Shown: piece after piece, positions 51,359 through 59,870 of the stretch
Layout: each line of letters opens with the position of its first letter
Position numbering within the stretch: the stretch's first letter is position 1
From: Marinomonas polaris DSM 16579
Lineage (GTDB): Bacteria; Pseudomonadota; Gammaproteobacteria; Pseudomonadales; Marinomonadaceae
Length of the DNA stretch: 64,000 nucleotides
Assembly: GCF_900129155.1 (NCBI RefSeq)
Contig: NZ_FQVF01000009.1
Coordinates: 62,001-126,000 of the forward strand
Direction of reading: 5' to 3'
Notes under the pieces: generated by a model
Databases searched by the model: none
What the model was told of the DNA's origin: nothing
What the model saw: the letters and a program-made list of their open reading frames with translations, nothing else
Position numbers and translations under genes: made by a program

Positions 51359-51628
51359 CTAACGAAAGCCTTTACCTTTAGTAAATGCAGCTGCTTCCTT
51401 GAGTGCATTATTGGGTTTTTCTGCCTTTTCACAGGCCAACAAAAATTGATCAAAAACGTCGTCTTTCACCGTGAGACTTTCATGTTCAGCAATAACATGA
51501 GAAGCATCTTCATCCATTAATCGTACAACATACTCTGTTAGGCTTTTCAGCCCTAAAAGAGCAGATGCTTTTTCAGCTTTGGCTTTAATCTCTTCATCAA
51601 GCCGAATATCTAAACGTGCAGTCGCCAT
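51359..51628 (-). CDS. RHH antitoxin (DUF1778)
   Basis: 89 residues from the ATG at 51628 (GGAGG nine bases upstream). RLDIRLDEEIKAKAEKASAL, then LGLKSLTEYVVRLMDE is the ribbon-helix-helix fold; the C-terminal FDQFLLACEKAEKPN masks the toxin. It pairs with the downstream GNAT gene. Confidence 0.87.
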   Translation of the reverse strand: MATARLDIRLDEEIKAKAEKASALLGLKSLTEYVVRLMDEDASHVIAEHESLTVKDDVFDQFLLACEKAEKPNNALKEAAAFTKGKGFR

Positions 51629-51643
51629 ATAAACCTCCAACTG

Positions 51644-51660
51644 TACGGATCTATTCCGTA
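51644..51660 (-). promoter_or_regulatory. Palindromic operator of RHH-GNAT pair
   Basis: TACGGA, TCTAT, TCCGTA just upstream of the ribosome site, and a further GTACGGA at about 51703. Probably the antitoxin binding site. Confidence 0.6.
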
Positions 51661-51749
51661 TTGTTTGGTAGTATAAAACTTGATCAATAAAGATGCAATT
51701 TGTACGGAAGGGTGACGTAATGGTTTGTGCCTTAAAGTTTCTTAAACCA

Positions 51750-52076
51750 CTATCTTTTCACTAAAGCTCCACGCCATCGCCATTCTAAATAGGCAAGTGT
51801 ACCGACAAATATCGCTTCACCAAGTAAGTGTAACAATCCAAATAGGCTCGCAATATCTGCGTAGTTATAAGCTAATCTCAGGCAGTTAATGGACCAGATA
51901 GAGTTCGCTATGACTAATGCAATGATCAATATCGTTGGTCGATTTTTAAGTATTGAAAGGCTGAGAGAATAGGCCGCGTAGAGTAAATTGATTAAGGCGA
52001 TCGATACGAGCAACTCTTTGGGTAACTTATGCAAATCTTGTAGCCAGCTTAATGTACGATAGGGTGATGACTCCAA
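51750..52076 (-). CDS. Small membrane protein, unknown
   Basis: 108 residues with three or four hydrophobic helices (LLVSIALINLLYAAYSLSL, ILIIALVIANSIWSI, LLHLLGEAIFVGTLAYL). Ends WRWRGALVKR. Not recognised as a named family. Confidence 0.6.
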   Translation of the reverse strand: MESSPYRTLSWLQDLHKLPKELLVSIALINLLYAAYSLSLSILKNRPTILIIALVIANSIWSINCLRLAYNYADIASLFGLLHLLGEAIFVGTLAYLEWRWRGALVKR

Positions 52077-52174
52077 TACAAGATGCAGCTATGCCATCAA
52101 GGAATATAATATTACGACGACAGTCCATATCTTTAAACGCTGCGATTTTAGTCACTTAAATGGTTTTTAGCTCA

Positions 52175-52714
52175 CTATGATTCTAGAGTTAGCTTAGGCC
52201 AATGATGTAGCCACTTTTTTGATGAAAGACGATGTTCAAATATGGCTTTCTTACGTTTTGGATTGTGACTTAGCTTTAAGTCAAATAGTGAATCAAAGCC
52301 GAAGGCTGATACGCATTCATAGTCTTTATTTTCGAGTTGGCGAATCGCGGCAGCTGTTTCTTTTTCAGGCCAATAACTCATTGCATCGATCAAGTTTAGA
52401 TAGGGTTTATCGCCATTTCTTAAATGCATTTTGGCTTGGTTGCGAACTTGCCAATTTAGCCCTGGCATCAAGGCTGACAAGCGAGATTCATATTCTAGAT
52501 GCGCGGTCTCGTTGATTTCGTTGGTGTCATAATAAATAACGTCAACATCATTTAACGAAGTTGGGATTTGTTTGTTATGTAACGAATCCCAGACTAAATT
52601 TCTTACGAATCCTGCAGCAATATAGCACTGAGGTAAATCCAGAGAAGCGACACACTCAAGTGCTCTTATTCGAACCTGGTCTTTTTCAATTAACTGAATG
52701 ATTTTATTTATCAT
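52175..52714 (-). CDS. Nucleotidyltransferase family protein (DUF925-like)
   Basis: 179 residues. IAAGFVRNLVWD near 32-43 and LNDVDVIYYD near 53-62 carry the G...D-x-D motif of nucleotidyltransferase-fold proteins of the COG3575 type. Late GFDSLFDLKL also typical. Enzyme target unknown. Confidence 0.82.
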   Translation of the reverse strand: MINKIIQLIEKDQVRIRALECVASLDLPQCYIAAGFVRNLVWDSLHNKQIPTSLNDVDVIYYDTNEINETAHLEYESRLSALMPGLNWQVRNQAKMHLRNGDKPYLNLIDAMSYWPEKETAAAIRQLENKDYECVSAFGFDSLFDLKLSHNPKRKKAIFEHRLSSKKWLHHWPKLTLES

Positions 52715-52722
52715 ATAGTATT

Positions 52723-53073
52723 TTATCGAACGGTTGACTCATTGATATACCAAGTATCATCTTTATGGTGAATACCAATAGTGATAAGCGCTTCACGTTT
52801 TTCATAAATGCCTTTCCACACAAACCGATAGCAGGCGCAACGTTTACCGTCGTGATAGCCTTTTAATGCTCCAAAATATTCGTAACTCATGTTCTTGCCA
52901 TTTCTGGCTTGCATTTGTTTGATGTCATGCTCAAAACGCTCTGGAGAGAAATCGACAAGATCCTTTTCTTCGTAATGTTTAACAAACAACTCATAGTTGC
53001 CTGTGTCATCTGCTTTCAGCATTTCCTTAAGGAATTGTTCCGCGATGGCTCTTTCATTTTTGAGTTCAGGCAT
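52723..53073 (-). CDS. Small SnoaL/NTF2-like protein, copy 3
   Basis: 116 residues from the ATG at 53073, homologous along its length to copy 1, with changes mostly in the second half (YHDGKRCACYRFVWKGI). AAGGAAAT precedes the ATG as in the other copies. An upstream in-frame extension to 53145 lacks a ribosome site. Confidence 0.65.
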   Translation of the reverse strand: MPELKNERAIAEQFLKEMLKADDTGNYELFVKHYEEKDLVDFSPERFEHDIKQMQARNGKNMSYEYFGALKGYHDGKRCACYRFVWKGIYEKREALITIGIHHKDDTWYINESTVR

Positions 53074-53237
53074 AGTTATTTCCTTGTTTGCTTGGTTATT
53101 AGTGGTCTGAACGAATGGAAATTCTAACTGCCTTAAAGTCTGCAATATTGTTGGTCAATTTAAAACAACAAAGCCACTTTACATTGCATAAAGTGGTTTT
53201 GAATGAGAATCTGCGAAATCTAAAGGCTAAGGTTGAG

Positions 53238-54455
53238 TTAGTGGCTAATACCACTACCGCCAGCAACGGCAATATTATAAGGGATACCTTCAATGTTAAT
53301 GGTCTTCGACTCAGAGAAGTCCTTTGCATTAATGAGGCGTATCAGGCCAGCATTTGGGTCAGTGATAACAATATTATCACCAGCCATGGCTAAGCGAGGT
53401 CTTGGATCATTCCAGTGCCCGTCCATACTGTATGGCGCTGTTACACGAGTGCTTTTTTCGATTTCACCACTTAATAAGTTAATACGGTGGATTTGACCAT
53501 TTTCGGTTAGAACATAGGCATTCTGAAGCTTAACTGGATCTAAAATGAAGTCCACACGGCGGAATGGCAACTCTACAAGCTGCATGTAAGGTGCTTCTGT
53601 TGGATCTATGATGGCTAAGCTTTTTTTGCCATAGTTGCCAAGGAATATCTGAAAGGATTTAGAGCCTAATAAGGTGCCTGTTGTTTCCCCTTTTGGAAAA
53701 TCTGCAGGGTAAGGAAGCATTTTGTATTCTGTACCGTTTTTACCAGCTTTTGCGGCTAAGACTCCTTCTTTGCAACCGACAGTCAGATAAGCACCAGAAA
53801 AAGCTTCTCCATGTAATCCTGTGCAAGTTTGCAAATCACCTGCTGGTGTTCCGTCTGTCTTAATTGCTTTTAAACCAATTCGTGGCGGAGCATGACCTTC
53901 TTCAGCTTCGTTCGATGCGATACTAGAAAGCCAGTTATCTCCCCAAGGTGTCACAAAGCCATGATGTGCATGATTTTGTTGTACTCGTGTTACTTCAATA
54001 TGTCCCTCCGTTAGTTCATGGCCATCTAAAACATCAGCGTACCCACCTTTATCAAAGTTGATGGACACTAGATCATCGTGCTCAACTAGATGGAATGGAC
54101 GAGGGCCCTGAAGCACTTTTTTTAGAGCGACAGGATCATTGATTTCTATATCAGTATGGGCACCGTGATCATGGAAGTGGAAGCCGGATTGAATAAAGTT
54201 CACCTGATCATTATCAGACTGAACTGCAACGATTAGGCCATTGTTGGAAACAGAGTAAAGTTTGCTTTGTCCTGCAGTATTAAAGGTCCAACGCTTATCT
54301 GGATTATCTAAGTCCAAAGCAGTGACTTGTGGTGTAGCGTGATCACCAATAAATACACGATAACGAGTCATGCTGTCATCGTGGTTTTCACTTGCAATCG
54401 CAATAGTACTAATGCTCAGTGCGAGAAGGCTAACACTGCTAAGGCGTTTGATCAT
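53238..54455 (-). CDS. aztD: AztD-like periplasmic zinc chaperone
   Basis: 405 residues with a signal peptide (VSLLALSISTIAIASEN). The mature protein looks like a beta-propeller with His-rich loops: FHFHDHGAHTD near 92-102 and QQNHAHHGF near 160. This fits AztD, which passes zinc to the binding protein AztC of the AztABCD transporter. No aztABC genes are in the window, so this is an orphan copy or works with a distant transporter. A perfect Zur-like palindrome lies upstream. Confidence 0.8.
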   Translation of the reverse strand: MIKRLSSVSLLALSISTIAIASENHDDSMTRYRVFIGDHATPQVTALDLDNPDKRWTFNTAGQSKLYSVSNNGLIVAVQSDNDQVNFIQSGFHFHDHGAHTDIEINDPVALKKVLQGPRPFHLVEHDDLVSINFDKGGYADVLDGHELTEGHIEVTRVQQNHAHHGFVTPWGDNWLSSIASNEAEEGHAPPRIGLKAIKTDGTPAGDLQTCTGLHGEAFSGAYLTVGCKEGVLAAKAGKNGTEYKMLPYPADFPKGETTGTLLGSKSFQIFLGNYGKKSLAIIDPTEAPYMQLVELPFRRVDFILDPVKLQNAYVLTENGQIHRINLLSGEIEKSTRVTAPYSMDGHWNDPRPRLAMAGDNIVITDPNAGLIRLINAKDFSESKTINIEGIPYNIAVAGGSGISH

Positions 54456-54544
54456 TCAGTTCTCTCCTTTGAAATTATAATTTTTACTTAATGCAGGGTT
54501 CGTTGTTTGCACAGGTAATGTCAATCTAGGTTAACGACAAAAGA

Positions 54545-54563
54545 AATGTTATATCATAACATT
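54545..54563 (-). promoter_or_regulatory. Zur box
   Basis: AATGTTATATCATAACATT is a perfect palindrome with the GTTATA-type core of gammaproteobacterial Zur sites, about 90 bases before the aztD-like start. Zinc shortage should relieve repression. Confidence 0.8.
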
Positions 54564-54703
54564 GATGTGCGCAATAAGTGCTTATGCCGAGTTTATAAAC
54601 TTTAACAGGGGGAACTTTGTAAAATTACGTGTTGTTAGACAGACTTAACGCCTGAACGCGAGCCAACGCATTACGAACCTTTTATATGAAATTAAAAGGT
54701 TAT

Positions 54704-55336
54704 TTACTCACGTCCCAATTCCAAACATTCCCCTTCCATGGCTTTTGCATCCTCTGGATCGTGTGTGACGAGCAGTGCAGGTATGTTCGCTTGGCGTATT
54801 TCGTTCAGTACAAAGGCTCTTACGTCGCGTCTTAGGGCTGGGTCGAGTTTGCTAAAGGGTTCGTCAAGCAGTAGGTAGTCTGGTTGGGAAAGTAGGGTGC
54901 GGAGCAGGGCGACGCGGGCTTGTTGGCCGCCCGAGAGTTCTTTCGGTAAAGCGCTGGCTTTATCGGGAATGCCGAGTTTTTCCAAGGCATTTTGTGCCAT
55001 GGTGATGCGTTCTGCTTTGTTGATGTCGGCAGGAATGGCAAACAATAGGTTTTCGATGATGCTCATGTGTGGGAACAACAAGGGCATTTGTTGTAATAAG
55101 CCGACTTTTCGATCTTGTGTAGATTTTGTCTGCAAAGCTTCGTCGTTTAAAAAAGCTTCGCCAGTGGTGGTTAAGTTAGATGATAAAGAGCCGCTCAAAA
55201 AATGCAGTAGGCTGGATTTACCAATGCCACTCGGCCCCATGATAGACAAGACTTGTCCGTCAGCGATCTTAAAGCTTAATTCTTTGATAAGTGTCTTATC
55301 GCCCAAAGACAAAGAAAACGCATTTACAGTCAGCAC
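54704..55336 (-). CDS. ynjD: ABC transporter ATP-binding protein YnjD-like
   Basis: 210 residues. Walker A GPSGIGKSSLL, signature LSGGQQARVAL, Walker B YLLLDEPFSKLDP, H-loop THDPEDA. Third gene of the ynjBCD operon; it overlaps the permease gene by seven bases. A diverged copy of its last ~95 bases lies at 50671. Confidence 0.9.
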   Translation of the reverse strand: MLTVNAFSLSLGDKTLIKELSFKIADGQVLSIMGPSGIGKSSLLHFLSGSLSSNLTTTGEAFLNDEALQTKSTQDRKVGLLQQMPLLFPHMSIIENLLFAIPADINKAERITMAQNALEKLGIPDKASALPKELSGGQQARVALLRTLLSQPDYLLLDEPFSKLDPALRRDVRAFVLNEIRQANIPALLVTHDPEDAKAMEGECLELGRE

Positions 55337-57066
55337 ATTTTATCCTTTTCTATTAATCCAGTGTTAAAGGCTTTCTTGAATTTAAGTCGCCATTTTGTCC
55401 AACGTGGTGGAATGAATTGCGCGAGCCAAAATACCATGATGGGAAAGAAGGCTTGCAACATTGCCATGCTGCCCACTTGCTTTCTATCACCCGATGCGGC
55501 TTGGGCAACGGCTTCGGTTGTTAAAGTGCTGTAACGGCCTTCACCCGCGATAAGAGTTGGTAAATATTGGGCGATGCTGACGGAAAAACCAATGGCAAAA
55601 GCGGTGAATATCGCTGGTTTTAGCATGGCGATTTTGACTAAGACATAATTGCGCCAAGGGCGATGATTGAGTCGATTGGCTTGCAGTAAGTATTCCTCTT
55701 CGTATGCCAAATAGGGGCCTTTTAGTGTTAAGTAAACATAAGGCAAAACATACATCAAATGCAGGGCAATAATGGCGCATAGATCGCCATTCAGGTTCAG
55801 ATAAATCAGCAGCACATGCAAACCAAACAAAAAACCAATTTGCGGTAATAGAATCGGCACGTAAATCAGCCAATCGAATACGTGCTGTTTGCCATGGTCG
55901 GTTGAGTAAGAACGTCGCTTGGTTTCCAACATAACAAGACTGATGACGCAGGCTAACAGTGTGGCAATTAATGCAATGGTCAGTGTGTTCGAAGTGAGCT
56001 CAATCAACAGCGGTGTGGCGCGGTCGATATTGTCCCAGGTCCATTGGCTTGGTAACGCATCAGGGAAACGCCAGCGTCTGGCAAGCGACCAAATCGGTAG
56101 CAAAGCCAGAGCCAAAAAGGCATTCAGTAAGGCGAGCAAACCTAAAACAACACCCAATCGGAGCAAGCTGTCGGTTAATCCAAAACGCTTGCCATTGCTG
56201 CGCTCTGCTCGGGTTAGCTTGCTAAACAACAAATGCGCCAGTTCCCAGCCTGCTAAGACAACAACAATTACCAACATAAGGGAAATTGCGCCAGCGCTTG
56301 CCATTAAGCGCATGGATAAATCGGGATCATTAAACCAGCGTAATAAAGTCACCGCCAGTGTTGACGGTGTGTTGGGGCCGATCACCAAAGCCAAATCCAC
56401 TACAGTCAAACTAAAGGCGACAACGATAAAAATAGGCAAACGAATAATTGGATACAGCTGAGGGATTAACACCTTGCGCCACAAGGTAAAACGGCTGTAA
56501 CCGAGGGCTTGGCCGACTTGTAAGCTTTCTCGAGCCTTGATGCTTCTCATCGTGGCGAGCATGACAAACAATAGATAAGGCATTTCTTTTATCACAAGGG
56601 CGAGAATCAGTGAAACGCCATAAGGATCTTGTACGGTAATCCAGTTAGGCGGTCGATCAAATCCTGTTAGCCATGGGCTGAACAAGCGAACTAACCAACC
56701 GGACGGACTTAATAAAAACAACAAGCCGATAGCAATCGCCGCATGGGGAATCGCTAGAATCGGCGATAACGCCGCTTCAACTTTAGTGAAAAACGGACGT
56801 TGATAACCCCAAGCCAATAGCGACAGAGCGAACCAAAGAGCGAGTAATGGTGCGGCTATGCCGGTTATTAGAGTCAGTTTTAAACTGGCGTAAAATTCTC
56901 CTTGGGCAAATAAATTGCGCCAAGGCACTAAGGAAATACTGTATTCGCCAAGGGGCGGGAAATACGCAAACGCAGGAAGCAAGGTGCCGACCAAGCCAAT
57001 GACAATAGGAAAGATCAGTAATAGGGTGATAATCCCCGTGATCCATTTAGCGTGTTTTAACGGCAT
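55330..57066 (-). CDS. ynjC: ABC transporter permease YnjC-like
   Basis: 578 residues with two fused permease halves of about six helices each. EMPYLLFVMLATMRSIKARE in the first half and YLTLKGPYLAYEEEYLLQA in the second are the EAA-type loops. Inner-membrane pore of the YnjBCD importer, related to ThiP/FbpB systems. Confidence 0.88.
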   Translation of the reverse strand: MPLKHAKWITGIITLLLIFPIVIGLVGTLLPAFAYFPPLGEYSISLVPWRNLFAQGEFYASLKLTLITGIAAPLLALWFALSLLAWGYQRPFFTKVEAALSPILAIPHAAIAIGLLFLLSPSGWLVRLFSPWLTGFDRPPNWITVQDPYGVSLILALVIKEMPYLLFVMLATMRSIKARESLQVGQALGYSRFTLWRKVLIPQLYPIIRLPIFIVVAFSLTVVDLALVIGPNTPSTLAVTLLRWFNDPDLSMRLMASAGAISLMLVIVVVLAGWELAHLLFSKLTRAERSNGKRFGLTDSLLRLGVVLGLLALLNAFLALALLPIWSLARRWRFPDALPSQWTWDNIDRATPLLIELTSNTLTIALIATLLACVISLVMLETKRRSYSTDHGKQHVFDWLIYVPILLPQIGFLFGLHVLLIYLNLNGDLCAIIALHLMYVLPYVYLTLKGPYLAYEEEYLLQANRLNHRPWRNYVLVKIAMLKPAIFTAFAIGFSVSIAQYLPTLIAGEGRYSTLTTEAVAQAASGDRKQVGSMAMLQAFFPIMVFWLAQFIPPRWTKWRLKFKKAFNTGLIEKDKMC

Positions 57067-57249
57067 CTTGCTTCTTATTCAGCTCATTATAGAAATTTTC
57101 ACGACGTCAATGCGGAACTTAGCACTACGTCACGAGCGATGCCAAGACGAGGCAAAAATAGACGAAAAGGCGGAGTTTATAAGTTATAAATGAGCACTTT
57201 GAGTCTATTTTTAACAAAGTATTGGCGAGCGCAGTAGTCGTGCTATTAA

Positions 57250-58479
57250 TTATTGTGCGTAACGCTTACGCCACTCCGATTCCAACGCTCCCACCCAACT
57301 ACTGTGTGGTTCTGGCAAGGTTTGACCCAGTTCTTCAATGCTCAGTGTGGCGATACCACGTGGTAAGGCGTCGAACTTGGCTTGCTCAGCAGCGGGGAGT
57401 TTTGCGTAAGATAAAACACTTAAATCGCCCCAAACAGTTGGCGTTTGCTTTTTGATTTGAGCTTCTGGCGACAACATAAAGTTCGCGATGACTTGTGCAC
57501 CCGCTTTCGCGCCACTGTTATATGGAATTGCTAGAAAGTGTGTATTGCCAATGGTGCCGCCGGTAAACACGTAAGAGCGCACTGTATCCGGCAAATTGCC
57601 TTTATCGATTTGTACCGAAGCGGAGGAAATATCAAAGCTCAAGGCTATGTCGATCTCTTGGTCATCAAGCAAACGTACCATTTCTTCTGAACTGGATGGG
57701 AAAGTTTGGCCGTTGCGCCATGCCACTTGGTGCAGTTGATCGAGATACGCCCACAATGGTGCAGTGATCTTGTCGAAATCTACAGTGTCGGCCGGTTGCG
57801 ACAGCGCTTTGCGGTAAGGCGTTAATTCGTACAAGGCTTGTTTCAAAAAGGTCGAGCCTAGGAACTGTGGTGGCTCAGGATAGGTGATTCGTCCAGGATG
57901 CGCTTTGGCGTAGGTGAGTAAATCGGCAATGGATTTTGGCGGATTACTCAAAGTCGCTGTGTCGTGCATGAAGATGACTTGCGCCATGCCCCAAGGAGAC
58001 TCCATACCATCGACTGGTGTGCCGAAATCTTGGGTTAAGCTTTGACGGGCATTTTCATCTACATAAGTGATGTAGTTAGGTAGAGACTTGCTGAAAGGGC
58101 CGAACAGCAGATTGTTGTCTTTCATAGCGCGGAAATTTTCGCCATTCAACCAGATAAGATCGATGGAGCCATTGCTGTTTTTGCCAGCGGCTTTTTCGGC
58201 CAATACTCTGTTTACGGCGTCGGACGTGTCGGTTAGTTTCACTTGTTTAAGCGTCACATCGTATTCTGCTTTAATGCGATCTGCCGCCCATTGAATATAA
58301 TCGTTAATGTTGTCGGCTCCGCCCCAAGCGTTGAAATACACGGTTTGGCCTTTGGCTTGTTGAAGAGTGTTTTGCCAGCTTTGTTGACTTGCGTTGGTTT
58401 GAGTTGAAGTGGCTAGTGTAGGCAAGCTTGATAAGGCTAGGGTGGCAGCGATGGAAGCCGCGACAAACGATTTTCTCAT
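57250..58479 (-). CDS. ynjB: ABC transporter substrate-binding protein YnjB-like
   Basis: 409 residues with a signal peptide (AASIAATLALSSLPTLATS). QTVYFNAWGGADNINDYIQW, GSIDLIWLNGENFRAMKD and SPEAQIKKQTPTVWGD align well with E. coli YnjB. The ligand is not established; it is first in the operon, 183 bases before ynjC. Confidence 0.92.
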   Translation of the reverse strand: MRKSFVAASIAATLALSSLPTLATSTQTNASQQSWQNTLQQAKGQTVYFNAWGGADNINDYIQWAADRIKAEYDVTLKQVKLTDTSDAVNRVLAEKAAGKNSNGSIDLIWLNGENFRAMKDNNLLFGPFSKSLPNYITYVDENARQSLTQDFGTPVDGMESPWGMAQVIFMHDTATLSNPPKSIADLLTYAKAHPGRITYPEPPQFLGSTFLKQALYELTPYRKALSQPADTVDFDKITAPLWAYLDQLHQVAWRNGQTFPSSSEEMVRLLDDQEIDIALSFDISSASVQIDKGNLPDTVRSYVFTGGTIGNTHFLAIPYNSGAKAGAQVIANFMLSPEAQIKKQTPTVWGDLSVLSYAKLPAAEQAKFDALPRGIATLSIEELGQTLPEPHSSWVGALESEWRKRYAQ

Positions 58480-58655
58480 TCCTTTCTCCTGATGTTCTTT
58501 AGTTGTTTTAATCTTTACGAGTTCTTAGACGTAAATAGATCGTTGTTTCTTACAGCTTTTATTTAAGGAATTGGTTTTTATTAAAAATGGGTTTTAGCGT
58601 ACCATGTTGCAGGCTCAATTTGGGCGAATGTTTCACGGCTTTTTTGCGAGGTGTT

Positions 58656-59798
58656 ATGTCTTATCAAATCTACTCTCATGTATTACCGAGCGCGACACCG
58701 GGCACCCAGCGTATTTTAAAAGCGCATCATTTCGGCGAAGCGGGTGCGCGTCCTAAAGTCTATTTTCAGGCGGGATTGCATGCCGATGAATGGCCAGGTT
58801 TTTTGGTGCTTAACACCTTGCTAAGACAGCTAAAAAAAGCCGACGATGCAGGTTTGATTCAAGGTGAAATTGTCATCGTTCCTGTGGCGAACCCGATTGG
58901 TTTGGCGCAGAACTTTCATGGTTATATTCCGGGGCGTTTTGCGTTCTCTGATGGCGGCGGTAATTTTAATCGCAACTGGCCACAGTTGGGCGCGAAAGTT
59001 GAAAAACGTATCAAGGGTGATGTGACCGGCGACATTGAAAGTAATATTGATTTAGTTCGCCAAGCCATTCACGAAGAATTGGCCTTGTTACCTGAAACCA
59101 CGGAACTGCAAGGTATGAAGAAAACCTTGTTGGCTTTGTCTATGGATGCGGATGAACTTATCGATCTGCATTGTTCTGGCGAAGCTAGTATGCACGCCTA
59201 CGTGGCGCAAGAATTTGAAGGCCACTTTAAGCCATTATTGGCGCTATTGGGCGCGAAAGTTGGCTTGTCTGAATTAGAAACTGGCGCTGCTTCGTTTGAT
59301 GAAACCAATGTCAGCGTGTGGCGCGATTTAAAAGCCCATTATGCCCATTTGATTCCTTGGGGAAGCCGCTCTTTAACGGTAGAATTACGCGGCGAAAATG
59401 ACATCTCCAATGAGTTTGCCGAGCAAGATGCACAAGCTTTATTTGATTATCTTGTGCTGCGAGAAGTGATTGCTGGTAAGTCACCAGCGATTGATGACAG
59501 CGACGTTGAATATTATCCACTGGATGCCATGGATTTAGTAAAAGCGCCGTGTGCTGGCATTGTTTGTTACCACAAAGCCATTGGTGAAGAAGTGGAAGCG
59601 GGCGAGGTGATTGGCGAAGTGGTAAACCTGATGGACGATGATGTGGAAACCTCTAGTTATCCTCTGGTGGCGCGAACCAATGGCGTATTTTTCGCCCGCG
59701 TACAGCGTCGTTTGGTGGTATGTGGTGAATCCATTGCCAAGATAGCTGGCAGAGAGCATCTCGCATTTCGTGAGATCGGCAAGCTGTTTGAAGACTAG
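58656..59798 (+). CDS. M14-type deacylase (AstE/AspA family)
   Basis: 380 residues from ATG 58656. FQAGLHADEWPG (His and Glu of the zinc site), NFNRNWP and ELIDLHCSGEASMH (third His) are motifs of succinylglutamate desuccinylase/aspartoacylase. The C-terminal ~80 residues (APCAGIVCYHKAIGEEVEAG) look like a biotinyl-lipoyl-type fold. Could remove an acyl group from an amino acid; DoeB has this fold, so a part in ectoine degradation is possible but the gene is 25 kb from doe. Confidence 0.85.
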   Translation: MSYQIYSHVLPSATPGTQRILKAHHFGEAGARPKVYFQAGLHADEWPGFLVLNTLLRQLKKADDAGLIQGEIVIVPVANPIGLAQNFHGYIPGRFAFSDGGGNFNRNWPQLGAKVEKRIKGDVTGDIESNIDLVRQAIHEELALLPETTELQGMKKTLLALSMDADELIDLHCSGEASMHAYVAQEFEGHFKPLLALLGAKVGLSELETGAASFDETNVSVWRDLKAHYAHLIPWGSRSLTVELRGENDISNEFAEQDAQALFDYLVLREVIAGKSPAIDDSDVEYYPLDAMDLVKAPCAGIVCYHKAIGEEVEAGEVIGEVVNLMDDDVETSSYPLVARTNGVFFARVQRRLVVCGESIAKIAGREHLAFREIGKLFED

Positions 59799-59870
59799 AA
59801 AAATTGGCGATTTAAAAGTCGATAATTAGTAATTGAAGATCCAATCGTATAAATACTAGGCAAAATTATT

